Source: Microthyrium microscopicum (taxonomy: Eukaryota; Ascomycota; Dothideomycetes; Microthyriales; Microthyriaceae). From it: a stretch of DNA of 64,000 nt. The stretch lies in NCBI GenBank assembly GCA_010405405.1, contig MU004237.1, positions 1,251,345 through 1,315,344 of the forward strand, in the 5' to 3' direction. Shown piece by piece: positions 42,808 to 55,691 of this stretch. Position 1 is the first letter of the stretch, and each line of letters begins with the position of its first letter. The translations under genes were made by a program, and so were the position numbers. The notes beneath the pieces were generated by a model. That model made no database searches. It worked only from the letters and a program-made list of their open reading frames with translations, and was not told where the DNA came from.

Positions 42808-43965
42808 TTTGAAGATGTTAGGAGATATGTTTGACTTTGGATATCAAGGAAGTACGGAAGAAAATGTTCTTGTTCTGAGCGCTGGTGATTAAAGAGTTGT
42901 ATCGAGGACGTTGCAGCTTAATCATGTCTTCATGGTTGTGCTGGATGTTCAAGTTATTCTTCAGGACGATTTAGGTTGATTCCGCGCTTGATCACTGAGA
43001 GATAGATCAATATATGTCTGGTGCTTATGTTTGGCACAATCTCAGCATTTCTTATCGAGCTATCAATTCCAGTGCTTTTCTCTTGGGTAGCATCGCGGCT
43101 GAACAAATCTGTGATCGCTTCTTGGAACTCAATGCCATCTTTCCTTTATTCCTATATGCTTACTAGCCTTCCAAGAAGATCGTAGGTAGGATCGCAGCGT
43201 ACCAAGAAATAAGCTGAACAAGCGGTCGGTATAACCTCGAGGATTCTCGCTGATTCTGTCATCAATCTTCACCCATCAAGATACGTTTCGCCCTGTTAAT
43301 TGCAGTTTACCATGAATATATGACTACTCTCAATCAATCCCCCCCTTTCCAGCTGCCTTGGCTTTTGCGTTGCCAAGAAACATTGATCAATCTTGTCAGA
43401 GAGCTTGATATTTCTCTGCGCTTGGTCAGGATTTTTGTACTTATAAAATTTGCTTAGTATTTCACTACAGTCTACGATGAAAAGAACTCTTTGACGCGAG
43501 GTTGAAATACGAACATATACGCAAAGTGGCAGAATAAGTTTCTGGCCGGTGGATTTCGGTGAGAAACCGGTAAGCTTCTTACTACATTGGTGAAAGGCCA
43601 GACTTAGATTTACTCTGGACGTAAGAAAAGGAATAGTGAGGTGCCTGGAAAGATGCTTACATGTCCCATATCAACCACCGTCATTACTTCTGATCTTGAA
43701 ACTGGTCTTGCATTTCTGGAAGTCATCAAGTATGTAGCTATCGATCAAGGCCTCGTACCTTAAGACAAGCCATAGGTACATTAGGATGGGACTGGCAATG
43801 TTTGTACAACATCATAGCGTATAACTACTGTATCAAAGATATACCGTCCTTTGCTACAGTTCCTCAGCTGTCTCATCTTGAGATCGATAGAATTTGACAC
43901 TCAAACTCCTACTCACATGCTACATCATCACAACAGCCACAATGAAGTCCCGCCAACTAAAGGCA

Positions 43966-46900
43966 TCATTCAACAAACCATCTCAAACCACCTCCCTCCA
44001 CCGCACTTAAGCCTTCGCCTGTGAGTACCGGAACTTCCCTCACAAAGTATCGATCCTTCACCATAACCCCAAACACTACATGTGCGCCCTTGACCAACGG
44101 GAGCAGCCGGAAACTCACCTCCACCCGACTATATGGCAACAATGTCACGCCCTGTGTTTTCGGGCCACTAAATGCCAACGCCTCGCTAGAAGGCGCACTG
44201 ATGTCGAATGTCAACGGATGCTGGCTTGGATTCTCTAGCGTTAGCGTCAATTGCGTGAGTGGCGTTGATGGCGTTAGGTTGGAGTGCGCTGCTGTTGCGA
44301 TGACGCGGGGCTCAAGCGGTGGGAGGACCAGCGCGGATATGGGGAGACTGGATGTCACGGTTGCGCTGGTGGGTGTGCGGGACCAGGTGATGAAGAGGCG
44401 GGCTGAGAGCGTCATAGGGCGGTGTTCTTTAGTTGGTGGGCGAGTAGTGTCGAGGAGAAATTCGGCAGTGTGCATGGTGCCAGGGGCAATGGGGAAGGAA
44501 TCAGTGGTTGGGAGGGCGGCGAGGTGGTGGGTAAGACCTTTGGGAACCTTGTCCATTTCGACGGCAAGGGAGTGGACATGGAGTGTTTCCGAGGCGAAGG
44601 AGGCCATGTGGGTGGTGAGGGACCAGCGTTGGAGGAGACCTGGGGTAGGTGTGTCAATGGAGAAGTAGGAGGGCCATGGATCTGGATGGATGCGTGGGCT
44701 GAAGTCGTAATTTGCTTCGAATGCGGAGGTGAGGTTGAGACTGGCGGTGAAGATCTTAGAGAGTGGAACATCAGGTTCAGAGGGAAGGGTATAGTGTAGT
44801 TTGGTCTCGAGTACGAGTTCAGATGGCGTTGATGTCGATTTGAAGCTAGCTGTCTTAGTTATCGATTCTTCAGGGGTAAGTTTTGGCAATGTCATAGTCC
44901 TTGTGTCCGTGGTAGCTGTATTAGGGGTATCAGACTCCGTGCTCTCTTCCTCATGAAGCCAGGATATCTCTGGCGGATCTAACTTGCTGAGAAGTCGAAC
45001 ATCAAGAGTGGCCGTAACGTCCTCTCCTTCAAAATTCGTAATCTTGAAATCCAAATTGACAGTTTCATCAGTATGGATGGCTCTATCTAGATTGAGAATC
45101 GAGACATCCAGCTTTGGAGGCTTTGGCTTGATTTCAGCAATCCAGGGGGCTTCTTTGCCAATTCTCTTGTCTCGAGGCCCATTATCGTCGCTTATGTGCC
45201 ATAGATACGGACGAGCGAAATGACCTGGCTCAACCTGCACCGTCAGTTTATAACACTCATTATCGATCTCGAATTCCAGGTATTGAAGTTCTAGCTCGCC
45301 AGGATCCTTGACATCCATACCGAGCAGCCATACTTTGCAACTACCAGGACCAAAAGTCAAATCCGAGATTGAACTGTAGAGTACATTGCCATCATCAGAG
45401 GCCGTTCCAGCTTTGTTTTCTGAGACATCTAGGAATGTAGTGGTTTTGTTTTTGGCTTCGGTAGAGGATGACGAAGGTTCTTCAGTTGGAGAATGTGTCA
45501 ATTCCAGCTGGTATCGGTCTGGTTTGAATTGAGCCCTTATCTTTGAGAAACTAATGGGAGCTGTATTTGGATGGGCGTCAGAGACGACCCTTAGCTGTGC
45601 TAAAGTTGTTTGTCCTACATATCCGTCGCCGGAGGAGAAAGCAAAGCCAGGCATAATGAATGATACGACTGCGCCTGCAGTGAGCTGAACTGATGGCTTC
45701 TCTCCGTCAGGCTTTGCTTTCAAGGACTGCCCACAGTTCATTAGATCCAACTTCATATCTCTGAATAGTCGGAGGTGAGGGCTATGTAGCTCAAAAACTG
45801 TAGAAGCCAGGACAGCAATGTCGCCGGCTCGCTGGGCGCATTCGTTCAAGGTCCGAGTTAGTTCGAAAAGTGGCATCCACCACCGCTCTTTTCTCCAAGC
45901 GCTTCTTTCCCAAAGAGTTTTAAGGAGATTGGTCGCCTCTTGGAACGCACCTTTTCTCAACAACTCTCTTCCAATTTCGAGTTGAGTTCTTTCGCTAAAT
46001 CTGGTCTGGCTACGCTCTTTAAAGGCGTCCGAAGCCGACTGAAGTCTGGCCACAATATCTTTTGTGTGGTCGAATCCTTCATTGTCAGCTCCAATTGGGT
46101 ATTCCTCGTGAGGCTCGGGACAAAGGTAGATATCATAAGTATTCGATCGATGAGCAACTGCAGATGCTGGTGATTGGCCTGGCGGAGTTCGATCTTCTTC
46201 CGGCATATCAAGAGCATATCTCTTCCGTCGCTTTGCGCTTCGAGCAGATAAACGCATCCAATATCCAGGATGATGTAAGTGATGCCAGGGTAAAACTTTT
46301 TCGTTTATAGGTATGCTCTTTTCCGGGTTCATATAAACAGGATTTCCAAATTCTCTTGCAGCGGCACTAGACACTGTAAGATCAATGGAATCTGCCATTG
46401 AAAGTGCCTGAATTTCCGCTCTTTGGATCAACTGCGCCATAAGCTTTGCCCATCTTGATTCCCAAGCTTCCCAGCCATAGTTGGTAGATCCTTTGCCTCG
46501 TCGGTCAACCAACTCGCGCATCCGATCTCGGTAGTTGACCCATGACTGCGTTGCAGTTGTGCCCATTTGACTCCACAGAAGACAGCGAATGATGCGGAAA
46601 GCCATCATATCCGCTATTATGCGAGCCTCGTCCCATCTTGGACTCCAGCTTGCAGTCGTTTCGAATGTTCCTTCCGGGCCCATTAATGACTCCAAAGCGG
46701 ATGTATAATGACGGCATGCTGCGTCCATCTCCTGTCGAAACTCTGCAAACACTCCCATCTTCACGTCATACCGAATGGACCATCCATATGCTCCTAGCGC
46801 TCCGGATGCCGTGGTAGGTGCAACGGTCGGAGCTGGAGCGCTTCCTCGGTTCTTCTTCCGTCGCGAGTGTTTGGTGAGATCTCGGTAGTATTCAATACAA

Positions 46901-47741
46901 AGCGGTTGGACTGTGCTGAGTAATGTCTGCACAAATGCAGTGACTTCTACCCTCGAGATATCAGGTGGCAGGAAAAACAAGCCGCTTTTTGGATCAAGCC
47001 CGGTCGCTCTCCTGATAGTCGCAAGTCGTTCTTCAATATCCGGTGCTTCCAGGATTGTTTTGTCGCTAAGTAGCACCACTACGAGCTTAGTTCTGCTTTC
47101 TGATTTGTTCAAGGCAGCTTTCATGTCCGTGATGTCACTCTTTAATTGATTATCATTCAAGCTGTTGAGATTTGCATCCGAAGAAAAGTCGAAGAAGGCA
47201 ATGTAGAGGCACGGAACCCGCTCTTGGTATTTGGTCATCCACAATGAATCAATTACACCATCAGGATATAGTGGCGAGGTTGGAGTCAATGGTGATAGGG
47301 GCGAGTGTAGGACCCATCGGGTTGGGACTTTTGCATCTTCGTCATCTTTGAATGAGTTCGCTCGACTTAGGATCTGCGGGGATGGAGGATCTGCTTTCTT
47401 GGGAGGGAGTCTGTATTCCTGGAACAGAACACATAAGTTTCTAGCTTGTTGTAGGATTTATTGGAATGACATACCCTCCCAACCGACTTAAATCGAAAGC
47501 CCACGATGGAATGTTGGACTTTTAGACTCCGACCACTCCAATCGTTATCACTGCCCTCTGCCTTCAAAAAGTCCTGCAGCAGTTCATCTTTTCTTTCATT
47601 TGTAACCAGAGGCAGTTGCGCCCGGATCAAAGGTCCCTTTCCATCTGGCGAAACAGCTTGGTCTTCAGGCGTAGGAGTGAGACCTGACAGGACGACAAAT
47701 GGGTAGTTGTGCGCTGTATATTCGGGCGGGTAGGCCTCCAT
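43966..47741 (-). CDS. TRAPPC11: TRAPPC11 (foie gras/gryzun) subunit of the TRAPP tethering complex
   Basis: Two exons (47741-47475 and 47418-43966; 56-base intron) join in phase to 1,239 residues. The N-terminus MEAYPPEYTAHNYPFVVLSGL is the family start; the junction gives FKSVGREYRLPPKK. Characteristic blocks follow: IAFFDFSSD, LFFLPPDISRVEVTAFV, YYRDLTKHSRRKKNR, the foie gras helical region (YGWSIRYDVKMGVFAEFRQEMDAA; YEAWESRWAKL-type segment; LEIGRELLRKGAFQEATNLL) and a beta-rich gryzun C-terminus. TRAPPC11 helps the TRAPP complex activate Rab GTPases for ER-Golgi and autophagic traffic. It is divergent from RXT2 with 321 bases between starts. A TTG six bases upstream of the ATG is not a start. 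Intact. Confidence 0.9.
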
Positions 47742-48062
47742 GGTCAAGTAGAGAGCCCGGAGAAAAGATCCAGAGTGCCAGTCGGAGGCAGAGACCAGGA
47801 GATCATATAAAATATGCCATGGTGGGCTTCGACGTTCAACATCACTGGGAATAGCAATTGACAGTTGCGATCATCAACTGGGGAAGGCGCAAGGACTGAT
47901 TGGCTGAACGGCTGCACGCGCATCGTCGCGCCTTCTTTTGGAAACTTGACCTCACAGCTTCCACTCTTCCTCCACAACCACTCTACCTACTCTCCTACAA
48001 CTTGATTACTCATGAGATTCTAGTCTTATACTCCCCGATCATTCTACTGTCAGTCTGCGATC
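47742..48062. promoter_or_regulatory. Shared divergent promoter TRAPPC11 / RXT2
   Basis: There are 321 bases between two divergent start codons with no other gene. Bases 47960-48060 are pyrimidine-rich toward RXT2. No specific binding motif was identified with confidence. Confidence 0.55.
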
Positions 48063-49582
48063 ATGACTTCTCAGCAGCAACAAATGCGCTGGGCCGAGGA
48101 GCTCGTAGCTGCTGCGAGACGCAAAAATGCTCTCCAATCCAACCGTAAGAGCTCCGTCACTCACTCGACATGTCTTCTACCACTGAACCAAACTGACTTT
48201 TGCTTTTCCCTATAGCTCAACACCTTGTAGATACCGAACCGATCGGTACAAACTTTGGAAACAAGCTCAATCGAAATGCGCCTTATATTAAAGCCGGCAT
48301 GCTCGATGCGCCGCGGGGCGCCGACACCTATACACAAGTGCGCAATTCCCTACCTCGACTGCATACTATACCACTGCTGACCTTGTTGCTGTAGGAGATC
48401 AATTATCATGGCTACCGCCGTCGAATAATATCTAGGAACCCTCTTCTATTCGACGAATATGGTGACTTGATTGAGGAAGATTCCTCAGACGAAGAGGGTG
48501 ACAAGCCCGAAGGTGCTCCTCTCGAAGATAATCCATACGAAAACATAAACCTACAAGGTCCACCTGCCTAATCGAAGCTTGTTCTTATGCATGCTAACAT
48601 ACCGTTAGAATTGCTTCGTCCTCTAGCCTCTGCCGCCGACCTCCCTAACCATCCTACTCTTTCGCGACCGTACAACGATAAAGGCCTGCTAGAAATGATT
48701 AAAAACGCCGAGGATACTTTACATAAAGAGCAGAAGAAGCTTAGAGCGCTGAATGAGCACTTTATACGGATTCGCGGTGATTTATCATTTGCGCCAATAG
48801 GCGACCTACACACTCAATTCGACGATTGGTTGCTCAGGACTGTCTTCGATGGCACACCACTTGCTGAAGAGCACAATGGCACAACGGCTGAGCCTACAGA
48901 ACCTCTAAATTGGAACGGCACAAGTCAAGAGGATCCAGAAGGCGAACGAGGCATTCACGAGACAACTGAAGTGCCAGAAGTCGAAGCACAAGACGTAGAA
49001 ATGAGTGAGACAGGGCCAAGCCCCAATAATCAAGAACCACCCGCTCAAACAGACGAAGCACCACTTCAAAATGGCGACGTACCGCAAGCAGATACGGAAA
49101 TGGCCGACAATCAACCTGCGCCAACCACTAATGGTACAGGTCCACCAGCCACCATACCAGACAACATGATCGTCAACGTCCCTCCCTCCCCGCCAGAGCC
49201 AGCTCTTCCAGACATTCATCCCTTCTTCGCCCACCCTCCGCCACAACTCCCACCCGCTGTCAGCAACGAGGATGATCCCCTCGGCCATCTCCTCTCATAC
49301 ATGAGCAAACAAACCGAAATCGTGCGGTTATGGCATTCATTACTGGAAGGTCTACTCAAAGCGCAGCGCTTACGCTCAAGTGTGTTGCGCTGGTGCAAAG
49401 CAGAGGCACATGTTGGTGAGATGAGTGACAATGAGGACTGGGTTGATCTCGAAGAGTGGGGCTTACATCCAGACGAATTGAAGAAAGGCCGAGATGAAGA
49501 TGGCGATGAGGTCGTAGAAGGGGGACCGAACAGAAGAGGCGGACGTGGAAGAGGACGAGGTGGAGCGAATATTGGGAGCTAA
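48063..49582 (+). CDS. RXT2: RXT2-like subunit of the Rpd3L histone deacetylase complex
   Basis: Four exons (48063-48144, 48216-48337, 48395-48557 and 48609-49582) join in phase to 446 residues. Start MTSQQQQMRWAEELVAAARRK. The RXT2 N-terminal domain is recognised by GTNFGNKLNRNAPYIKAGML, TYTQEINYHGYRRRIISRNP and LFDEYGDLIEE across the exon joins. A helical region (LLRPLASAADLPNHP, EMIKNAEDTLHKEQKKL) follows, then a long acidic Pro/Glu/Thr-rich disordered segment. A second conserved helix pair (LLSYMSKQTEIVRLWHSLLE) and an RGG-type C-terminus (RRGGRGRGRGGANIGS) end the protein. In yeast, Rxt2 is a structural subunit of the large Rpd3 complex that deacetylates promoter nucleosomes. The RGG tail may bind RNA or be methylated. 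Confidence 0.88.
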
Positions 49583-49755
49583 CAGGAAATATGATGTCTA
49601 TTGTTTAATTGCATTGGGAAAGGAACAAGTCTCGGCATGGAATACGTGCCTTACGAGCGTTTGCGTTTTGGAATCGATGTTTATATCTCTTGTATGTACA
49701 CAATATGCTAGTTTTACAGCTAGTAATACAGACGCCACGAACTATCAATTCGCAG

Positions 49756-51246
49756 TTAATTCGACAATTCGTCGTGCTTCACTGCCCTCAACTCTTCCAA
49801 CACCCGTTGCACCGTCTCTGCTACAACACTCTCTTCAACGTATACCACAGGCGTCTCTATCCCGCGAGCTCGAATCTCAGCTTTCTCCTTTCCACATATC
49901 ACCACAACCGGATAGCCAATCAAATCCGCATGCTGCAACTTCCTCATAAACTCTTCCGGCCCATCATCCATAACCACATCAGCACCACTCTGCGCAATAG
50001 TATCGTACACTGTCTCGGCACTGCCTTCTTCCTTTGGTATAACCAGAACCTCAAAAGGCGCCACGCAAACTGGCCACCGTAGCCCAACGCGTGGTTTCCG
50101 ACGTCCCGTCGGTGCAGCCATCTTACTTGCGATGGCGGCAATGATGCGTGAGACCCCGATTCCGTAGCAGCCCATCTGTACGGGCACGGGTGCTTGGCCG
50201 GGGGTCGCGGTCTGGTACGTTAGACCCAGGGGTACGGAGTAGCGGGTGCTGAGGAAGAAGGTGTGGGCGACTTCGATTGTGCTGTTCGATATGAGTTTAT
50301 TCTCACATTTGAGACAAGACGGGCTCGCGCTCGTCTCGGTCACCGCAGGCAAGACTTCCTCGTTGTATGCACTCCCGCAGCTATTGCACGACCATACGAT
50401 ATCTTCGCCGAGAAGGCTCGCATAGTGGAATTCGTGGTTATGTGTGCCGCCAATACTGCCTGAATCTGCGACAGCCGTCAAGTACGAAAGACCCAATTGT
50501 TTGAATAACGCATGGTAGGCACCTAACACGGCACCGTATGTTTCCATTGCGGATTCCACGTCGGCATCGAAGGTGTAGAGGTCTTTCATGAGGAATTCTT
50601 TCGTCCTTAGAAGGCCCTGGCGCGGCCTTAGCTCATCGCGGTATTTCCGCGTCGTCTGGTACAATCGTACAGGCAGATCGCGATGACTTGTGATATGTGG
50701 TTTGAGGAAGTTGGTGATGACTTCTTCGTGAGTGGGCGCAAGTAGCATGCTGCTGTCTTTGCGGTCGCGCACGGCCAGAAGCTCGTGGTTGCCTGCCTCA
50801 AGAGGCTGCGTGAGGCGGCCGGACTGGAGCCAGAGAGATTGAGAAGTTAGGCTGGAGAGTGCGAGTTTGGAGGCACCGATGGAGCGCATGTGCACATCTA
50901 TGATGGCGGAGAGCTTGTCTTGGACGCGCAGACCGAAGGGGAGGAAGTGGAAGTAGCCGGAGGCTTCCTGGGCGATGAAGCCGCCTTTGAGTAGGAGGGA
51001 CTGGCCATCGTCATTGGTGCCTTCGCCAGTGATATCTGGAGCTGAGCGGTATGTCCAGAAGCTGGAAAGACGGGTGCGGCCATCAAGCTGGAGCTGGAAT
51101 CAGGATTGGTTTTTTATGTCGGAGCAGATGAGAAGACATACTATGATCTGAGAGCTCTGCCGCCGCACCTGGGTTGTGCCTAGGCGAATCTTGAACGTTG
51201 TGCATCTTTCTAGACGCCATGCGCGAGTCCTCGAGATAGAAATCAT
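49756..51246 (-). CDS. Mitochondrial prolyl-tRNA synthetase (bacterial type)
   Basis: Two exons (51246-51142 and 51093-49756) join in phase to 480 residues. Exon 1 encodes a 35-residue basic, acid-poor presequence (MISISRTRAWRLERCTTFKI...), a typical mitochondrial import signal. The core shows class II motif 2 (YRDELRPRQGLLRTKEFLMKD), GGTHNHEFHYAS and motif 3 (GCYGIGVSRIIAA), followed by the anticodon-binding domain (FEVLVIPKEEGSA). The bacterial insertion domain is reduced, as in fungal mitochondrial enzymes: about 50 residues with a CxxC pair (SCNSCG) and a second CLKC pair that may bind zinc. It charges mitochondrial tRNA-Pro. The exon 2 acceptor can be 51094 or 51088, both in phase. It is divergent from MAK21. 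Confidence 0.88.
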
Positions 51247-51439
51247 GGAGCTCTCGACTCCCGTACTCGATCCATCTCCAGTGTCGTCGTTGGAGAAAAG
51301 CGAGGGAGGCCGCTCAAAGTCTAGCTTGTGATTGGTTGCCGCTTCCAAAATGTGCCAATGGTCCGTGCCTCGAAAATCTAACGACTTCCAAACTTTTTTT
51401 GGGATCTTGCTCCCCTCCGCCAAATCATAATCCACAACT
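51247..51439. promoter_or_regulatory. Compact divergent promoter, mitochondrial ProRS / MAK21
   Basis: There are 193 bases between the two modelled start codons. It includes a T-tract (about 51393-51399) followed by a C/T-rich segment toward MAK21. If MAK21 has an upstream exon this spacer would be even shorter. Confidence 0.45.
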
Positions 51440-54237
51440 ATGTGGAAATCTGGAACGAAAAGAAAGGCCCCAGAGTCTGGTGCCAATGGCACCCCCAAGG
51501 ATTCAAAGCGCAGAGCAGCACCATGGAAAGACAAGAAAGTCGCTGATACTGTCAAAAAACCAAGCGGAGAGGGGAAAATCCGTCTGGTAGGTAACAGCTG
51601 TCGCAAATATGTTTAGTACTAATCTTTATGGTTTAGACATTCAAGTCTCGACCAGACTGGCATGCGGCCGAATTACCTCCTCTTCCTACTCCTGATGTTA
51701 CGAAAACTCCACCATATCATGTCGTCGAAGCCATGAAAAAGCATGCTATGGCGCTACTAGAAGCAGAAAATGAATCGGCTGGCAAATCCATGTCTCAGGA
51801 TGCTTCACATAAATTTATGTCGACCATCATGACATCTGGAACTCTGGAAGATAGAGTTTCTGCTTTGACATTGGGGATTCAAGAGTCACCTTTGCATGGA
51901 ATGAAATCATTCGAAAGTCTTATGGTACTGGCGAAGAAAAAGAGTAGAAACCATGCGATCATGGCGCTCGCCGCTGTCAAAGATTTGCTCAGTCAAGGTC
52001 TTGTTCTACCAGCAGATCGCAAGCTACGATACTTCGGGAAACAACCAGGCCTCATTGCAGCGTTGCAAGATACCAAGGATTGGCATGAAGGCCAGTTGCT
52101 ACCTGGAGATTTGAAGGAGGTCCACCTGCTTTCTTGGGCTTTCGAGGACTGGCTCAAGAAGATCTACTTCGAAATCATTCAAGTTCTAGAGAATTGGTGT
52201 AACGACGAGATTGAATACACCAGAACCCGAGCTCTTGGATTTATTTTCGAACTTCTAAAGGAGAAGCCAGAACAAGAAGAAAATTTGCTTCGTCTGCTTG
52301 TCAACAAACTGGGAGACAAGGCCAAGAGAGTATCATCTCGAGCTTCGTATTTGTTGCTTCAATTGGAGCAATCTCATCCTAATATGAAACAAATCGTCAC
52401 CAAAGCAATTGAATCAGATGTTCTCTTCAAGGACGGTCAAAATCCAAGCGCCAAATATTACGCAATCATTACTCTCAATCAAACAGTTCTGAGCTCGAAA
52501 GAGCCTGAGCTTGCCCAAGCACTATTGGATATTTACTTCACAGTCTTTCGAGCAGTTCTCAGTAAGCAGACTGGATCGTCGGTGAATGGGGCAGCGCCAC
52601 CAGATCCTAGCCAAAAGATGAACCGGAAAGCAAAAGCACGAGCGGCAGAGGCAGAAAAGGCCGCAAAGCAATTCGAGGAGCTTGAAGAAAAGTTGATTGC
52701 CCAAATATTGACAGGAGTCAATCGTGCATTTCCCTTCGCAGACACCAGTACTTCAACATTTGAAGCTCAGCTTGATACGCTCTATCGTATTACCCATTCC
52801 TCAAACTTTGGCACCAGTGTCCAAGCCATGATACTTATCCAAATGATCACGCAAGCCAAAGGCGTCACTGCAGATCGATACTATCGAACACTTTACGAGT
52901 CCCTCCTCGATCCTCGGCTGATTACTTCGAACAAACAAGTCATGTACCTCAACCTGCTCTACAAGTCAATCAAATCCGATCTCAGTGTCAAACGAGTCCA
53001 AGCCTTCGTCAAGCGCATCCTACAAATCCTCCCGGTTCACGAACCACCATTCGCATGCAGTGCGCTGTTCCTAGTTCACGAAATCAGTAAAGTCTTCCCC
53101 GCCGTCAAGACCATGGCATCCACAGCCGAACTCGACGACGAAGATGAAGACGAGCACTTTGTCGATGTTCCTGAAGACGGCGCAGCACCCATCGCGCCCA
53201 CAAAATCATATACTTCTACATCAACCTTTAAATACGACCCTCGCAAGCGCGACCCTCTCCACACGAACGCTGACCACAGCTGTCTCTGGGAACTCCTCCC
53301 GATCCAAGCTCACTTCCATCCCTCAGTTGCCGTCTTCGCGCAATCATTCCTAGACCAATCAAAAGCACCACCAAAACCCGACCCAACTCTCCACACCCTG
53401 ATGCATTTCCTGGACCGTTTTGTGTATCGCAACGCGAAAGCCAATGGCGCACCAATGCGGGGCTCCTCCATCATGCAGCCACTCGCCGGCAACGATGCCG
53501 TGGACTTGCTAGTATCCAGCCGAGCAGGCGCCAGTGCGGAGATTCCGCTAAATACCGAGGCATTCTGGAACAAGAAGGCAGGCGAGGTCGCAGCAGATGA
53601 AGTGTTTTTCCACCAGTACTTTGCGCAGTCGGGGAAGAACAAGAAGAAGGAGAAGAAGAAGGTCAAGGAGGACGACGAGGATGATGATGAAGAGGGCGGC
53701 GAAGATGCGGGCGAGGATGAGATTTGGAAGGCATTGGTTAATTCGAGACCGGAGGTGGAGGGGGATAGTGACGATGATGAGGAGGGATTCAGTGATATGG
53801 ATGATCTCATGGCTGATGATGCCGCGGACGATGATGGTGGTTATAGTGATGGGGCCGATGAGGATGATCAGGATGTTGTGTTCAACATGGACTCGGATGG
53901 CGAGGACGAAGAGATGATTAGTGAGGATGGTGGTGTAGAGATCAATATGGAGTCTGATGAAGAGGTGGCCGAGTTGAATGACGAGGATGATGAAGCTGTA
54001 GCAGCAGCGGATGATGATGACGACGAAGGCGTCTTCAATATTGCAGACCTGGAGAGCGATGATGATGCTCAGATTGGAAGTGAGGACGAGTTACCGTCTG
54101 ATGTCGAGGCGCCGGTCGCAGACGAAGCGAAAGAGAAGAAGGGGAAGAATAAGAAGCGCAAGCTTAAGCATCTTCCGCTATTCGCGTCTGCGGAGGATTA
54201 CGCGAAGCTTATTGGAGATAGCGATGAAGAGTACTAG
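51440..54237 (+). CDS. MAK21: Ribosome biogenesis protein MAK21/NOC1 (CBF/CEBPZ family)
   Basis: Two exons (51440-51586 and 51637-54237, 50-base intron with a TACTAATC branch) join in phase to 915 residues. A basic N-terminus (MWKSGTKRKAPESG) leads into the junction RLTFKSRPDWHAAELPPLP. The CBF/Mak21 core follows: TSGTLEDRVSALTLGIQESPLH, YFGKQPGLIAALQ, HLLSWAFEDWLKK, RAFPFADTSTSTFEAQLDTLYR and RDPLHTNADHSCLWELLPIQAHFHPSV. A long Asp/Glu-rich tail and a basic end (KGKNKKRKLKHLPLFASAEDY) complete it. NOC1 pairs with NOC2 on early 60S pre-ribosomes in the nucleolus. Yeast Mak21 is about 1,025 residues with a longer N-terminus. A stop lies in frame just upstream of the chosen ATG, so extra N-terminal exons, if present, are unidentified. 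Confidence 0.88.
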
Positions 54238-55691
54238 ACTATTGGATTGCTAGATATTGGGCGCTGTCGTCCAAATGAAGGGATATATTCATCAAAAGCA
54301 TATGGCGATTCAAGACTTTATCCACCTCATGTGCATTGAGATATGGTACAGTGAGCGCCTCCCAGGAAAACGTGTGAGAATCCTGAAAGCATCATCGGAC
54401 GAGACTGTCAAGTTCTTCATGAGTGCCATATACTACGCGCCAATATAAATGATGTAACGAGTTGGTCAACAAGGCTCCGCGCATCATCATTTGAATCTGT
54501 CTGATAGCATGTGTGCTTTCAGCTCCGGCGAGGTGCTCACAGAGGAGAATATAAGCATGTTCAAGCTCATGTAGGCGGCACACGTTCCTGGACCATGAGC
54601 GGCATGCCCGTCGCGTTAATATAAACGTATTGGTCTGGTCATTTACCGTGACGCGATATCGAGTTGAATAGTTGAGAACGTTCCGTCTCATGTACCTCAG
54701 AGATCCTGTGAGACTCTCACAGGAGAGGTTGTGGGATCTTATACACCTCAACAGGCTGCTACATCGTGATCATTGCTTTCTTGATATTGCAGGAGCTCTA
54801 GAGAAATTGTCTGGTTAATGGCGAGCCATCACCAAATTGAGGGGTGACGTCTAAAAACACGTCCTAATGTAGCTAGCACATGCGGACGTGAAGAGGCGCC
54901 TTGCCTTAAAAAGGTTAGCTGCCTCGAATTCCACGTTGGTGGGACAAAACGAGATCTTGGCAGCCTCAATGCTCCCCAGCAACCGCGGAACACTACACGG
55001 TATTCTCCCGCACATCCTCAAAACACAGCAATTTGAGAATATATTCGACATTTGGAGCGCGTCTACTCGAGTCAAAAACAGAGCTTTTCAAGAAAATTCA
55101 AAAAGTTCGCGTCGAGATAGATCGTGCAGCTTGCAGAAGGCTCGCGAATCAAGCGGTTGCCCCAGACACCAGCGCGAACGTTGATTGGCTCTGTGGTCGC
55201 GCAAGGTAGCTCTTTCCTTCGCAGCACGGGCCCCAAACAAACTGGTGCAGGCGCTCGGGCCCAGTCGCCAGTTACAGCAGCCACGACTCTACCTGTTGCT
55301 CTCTACCAAATCCAAGCAGGTCACTTACTCTTACTTTCTTCGTATATCAACTCGACCCATCAAAGCACTCCCAGCTTCCCTCATTCTACCACCACTCTCC
55401 CACCATTCCACTCTCCCAGTGCTTCCTCAAACAGACGGCCATTCTCAGCTCCTAGCGAGCTCTCTACTACGTGATATTATCTCTCATCCTGTACGTCGAT
55501 ATCATCACGCGAATTTCATACCATGTTGCTAACTGCGCGTTCGCGCTTTAGATCCAGGCCAAGCCTACATCGGTACATGATATCTGTTTAACGCAGTATC
55601 AACACAAGTCCCAGCTTCAGACCGCTTTGCTCTGCTGCTCCATCTTTCTCCCGGTCCATCAATTCTAAAAATTCTCGCTGCCACCGCCACA
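54238..55691. other. Intergenic region and cyclin B promoter
   Basis: About 1.45 kb without a recognised gene. A consensus CCAAT box in reverse (TGATTGGCT, about 55182-55190) lies 500 bases before the cyclin start. Bases 55330-55690 are C/T-rich, as in long 5' leaders of regulated fungal genes. Frames at 54392-54751 minus and 54888-55184 plus look like chance. Confidence 0.5.

Larger units (their letters stand above)
41658..43965. other. Gene-poor 2.3-kb region
   Basis: It contains the 9-bp tandem repeat at 41904-41939 and a possible decayed secreted-protein gene at 42450-42807 (both listed separately). The rest shows no recognisable coding or RNA feature; 43300-43960 includes the TRAPPC11 downstream region. 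Confidence 0.5.

Noticed and set aside
44021-44799. Long plus-strand frames antisense to TRAPPC11
   Set aside because: Shadow frames of a conserved coding region on the other strand.
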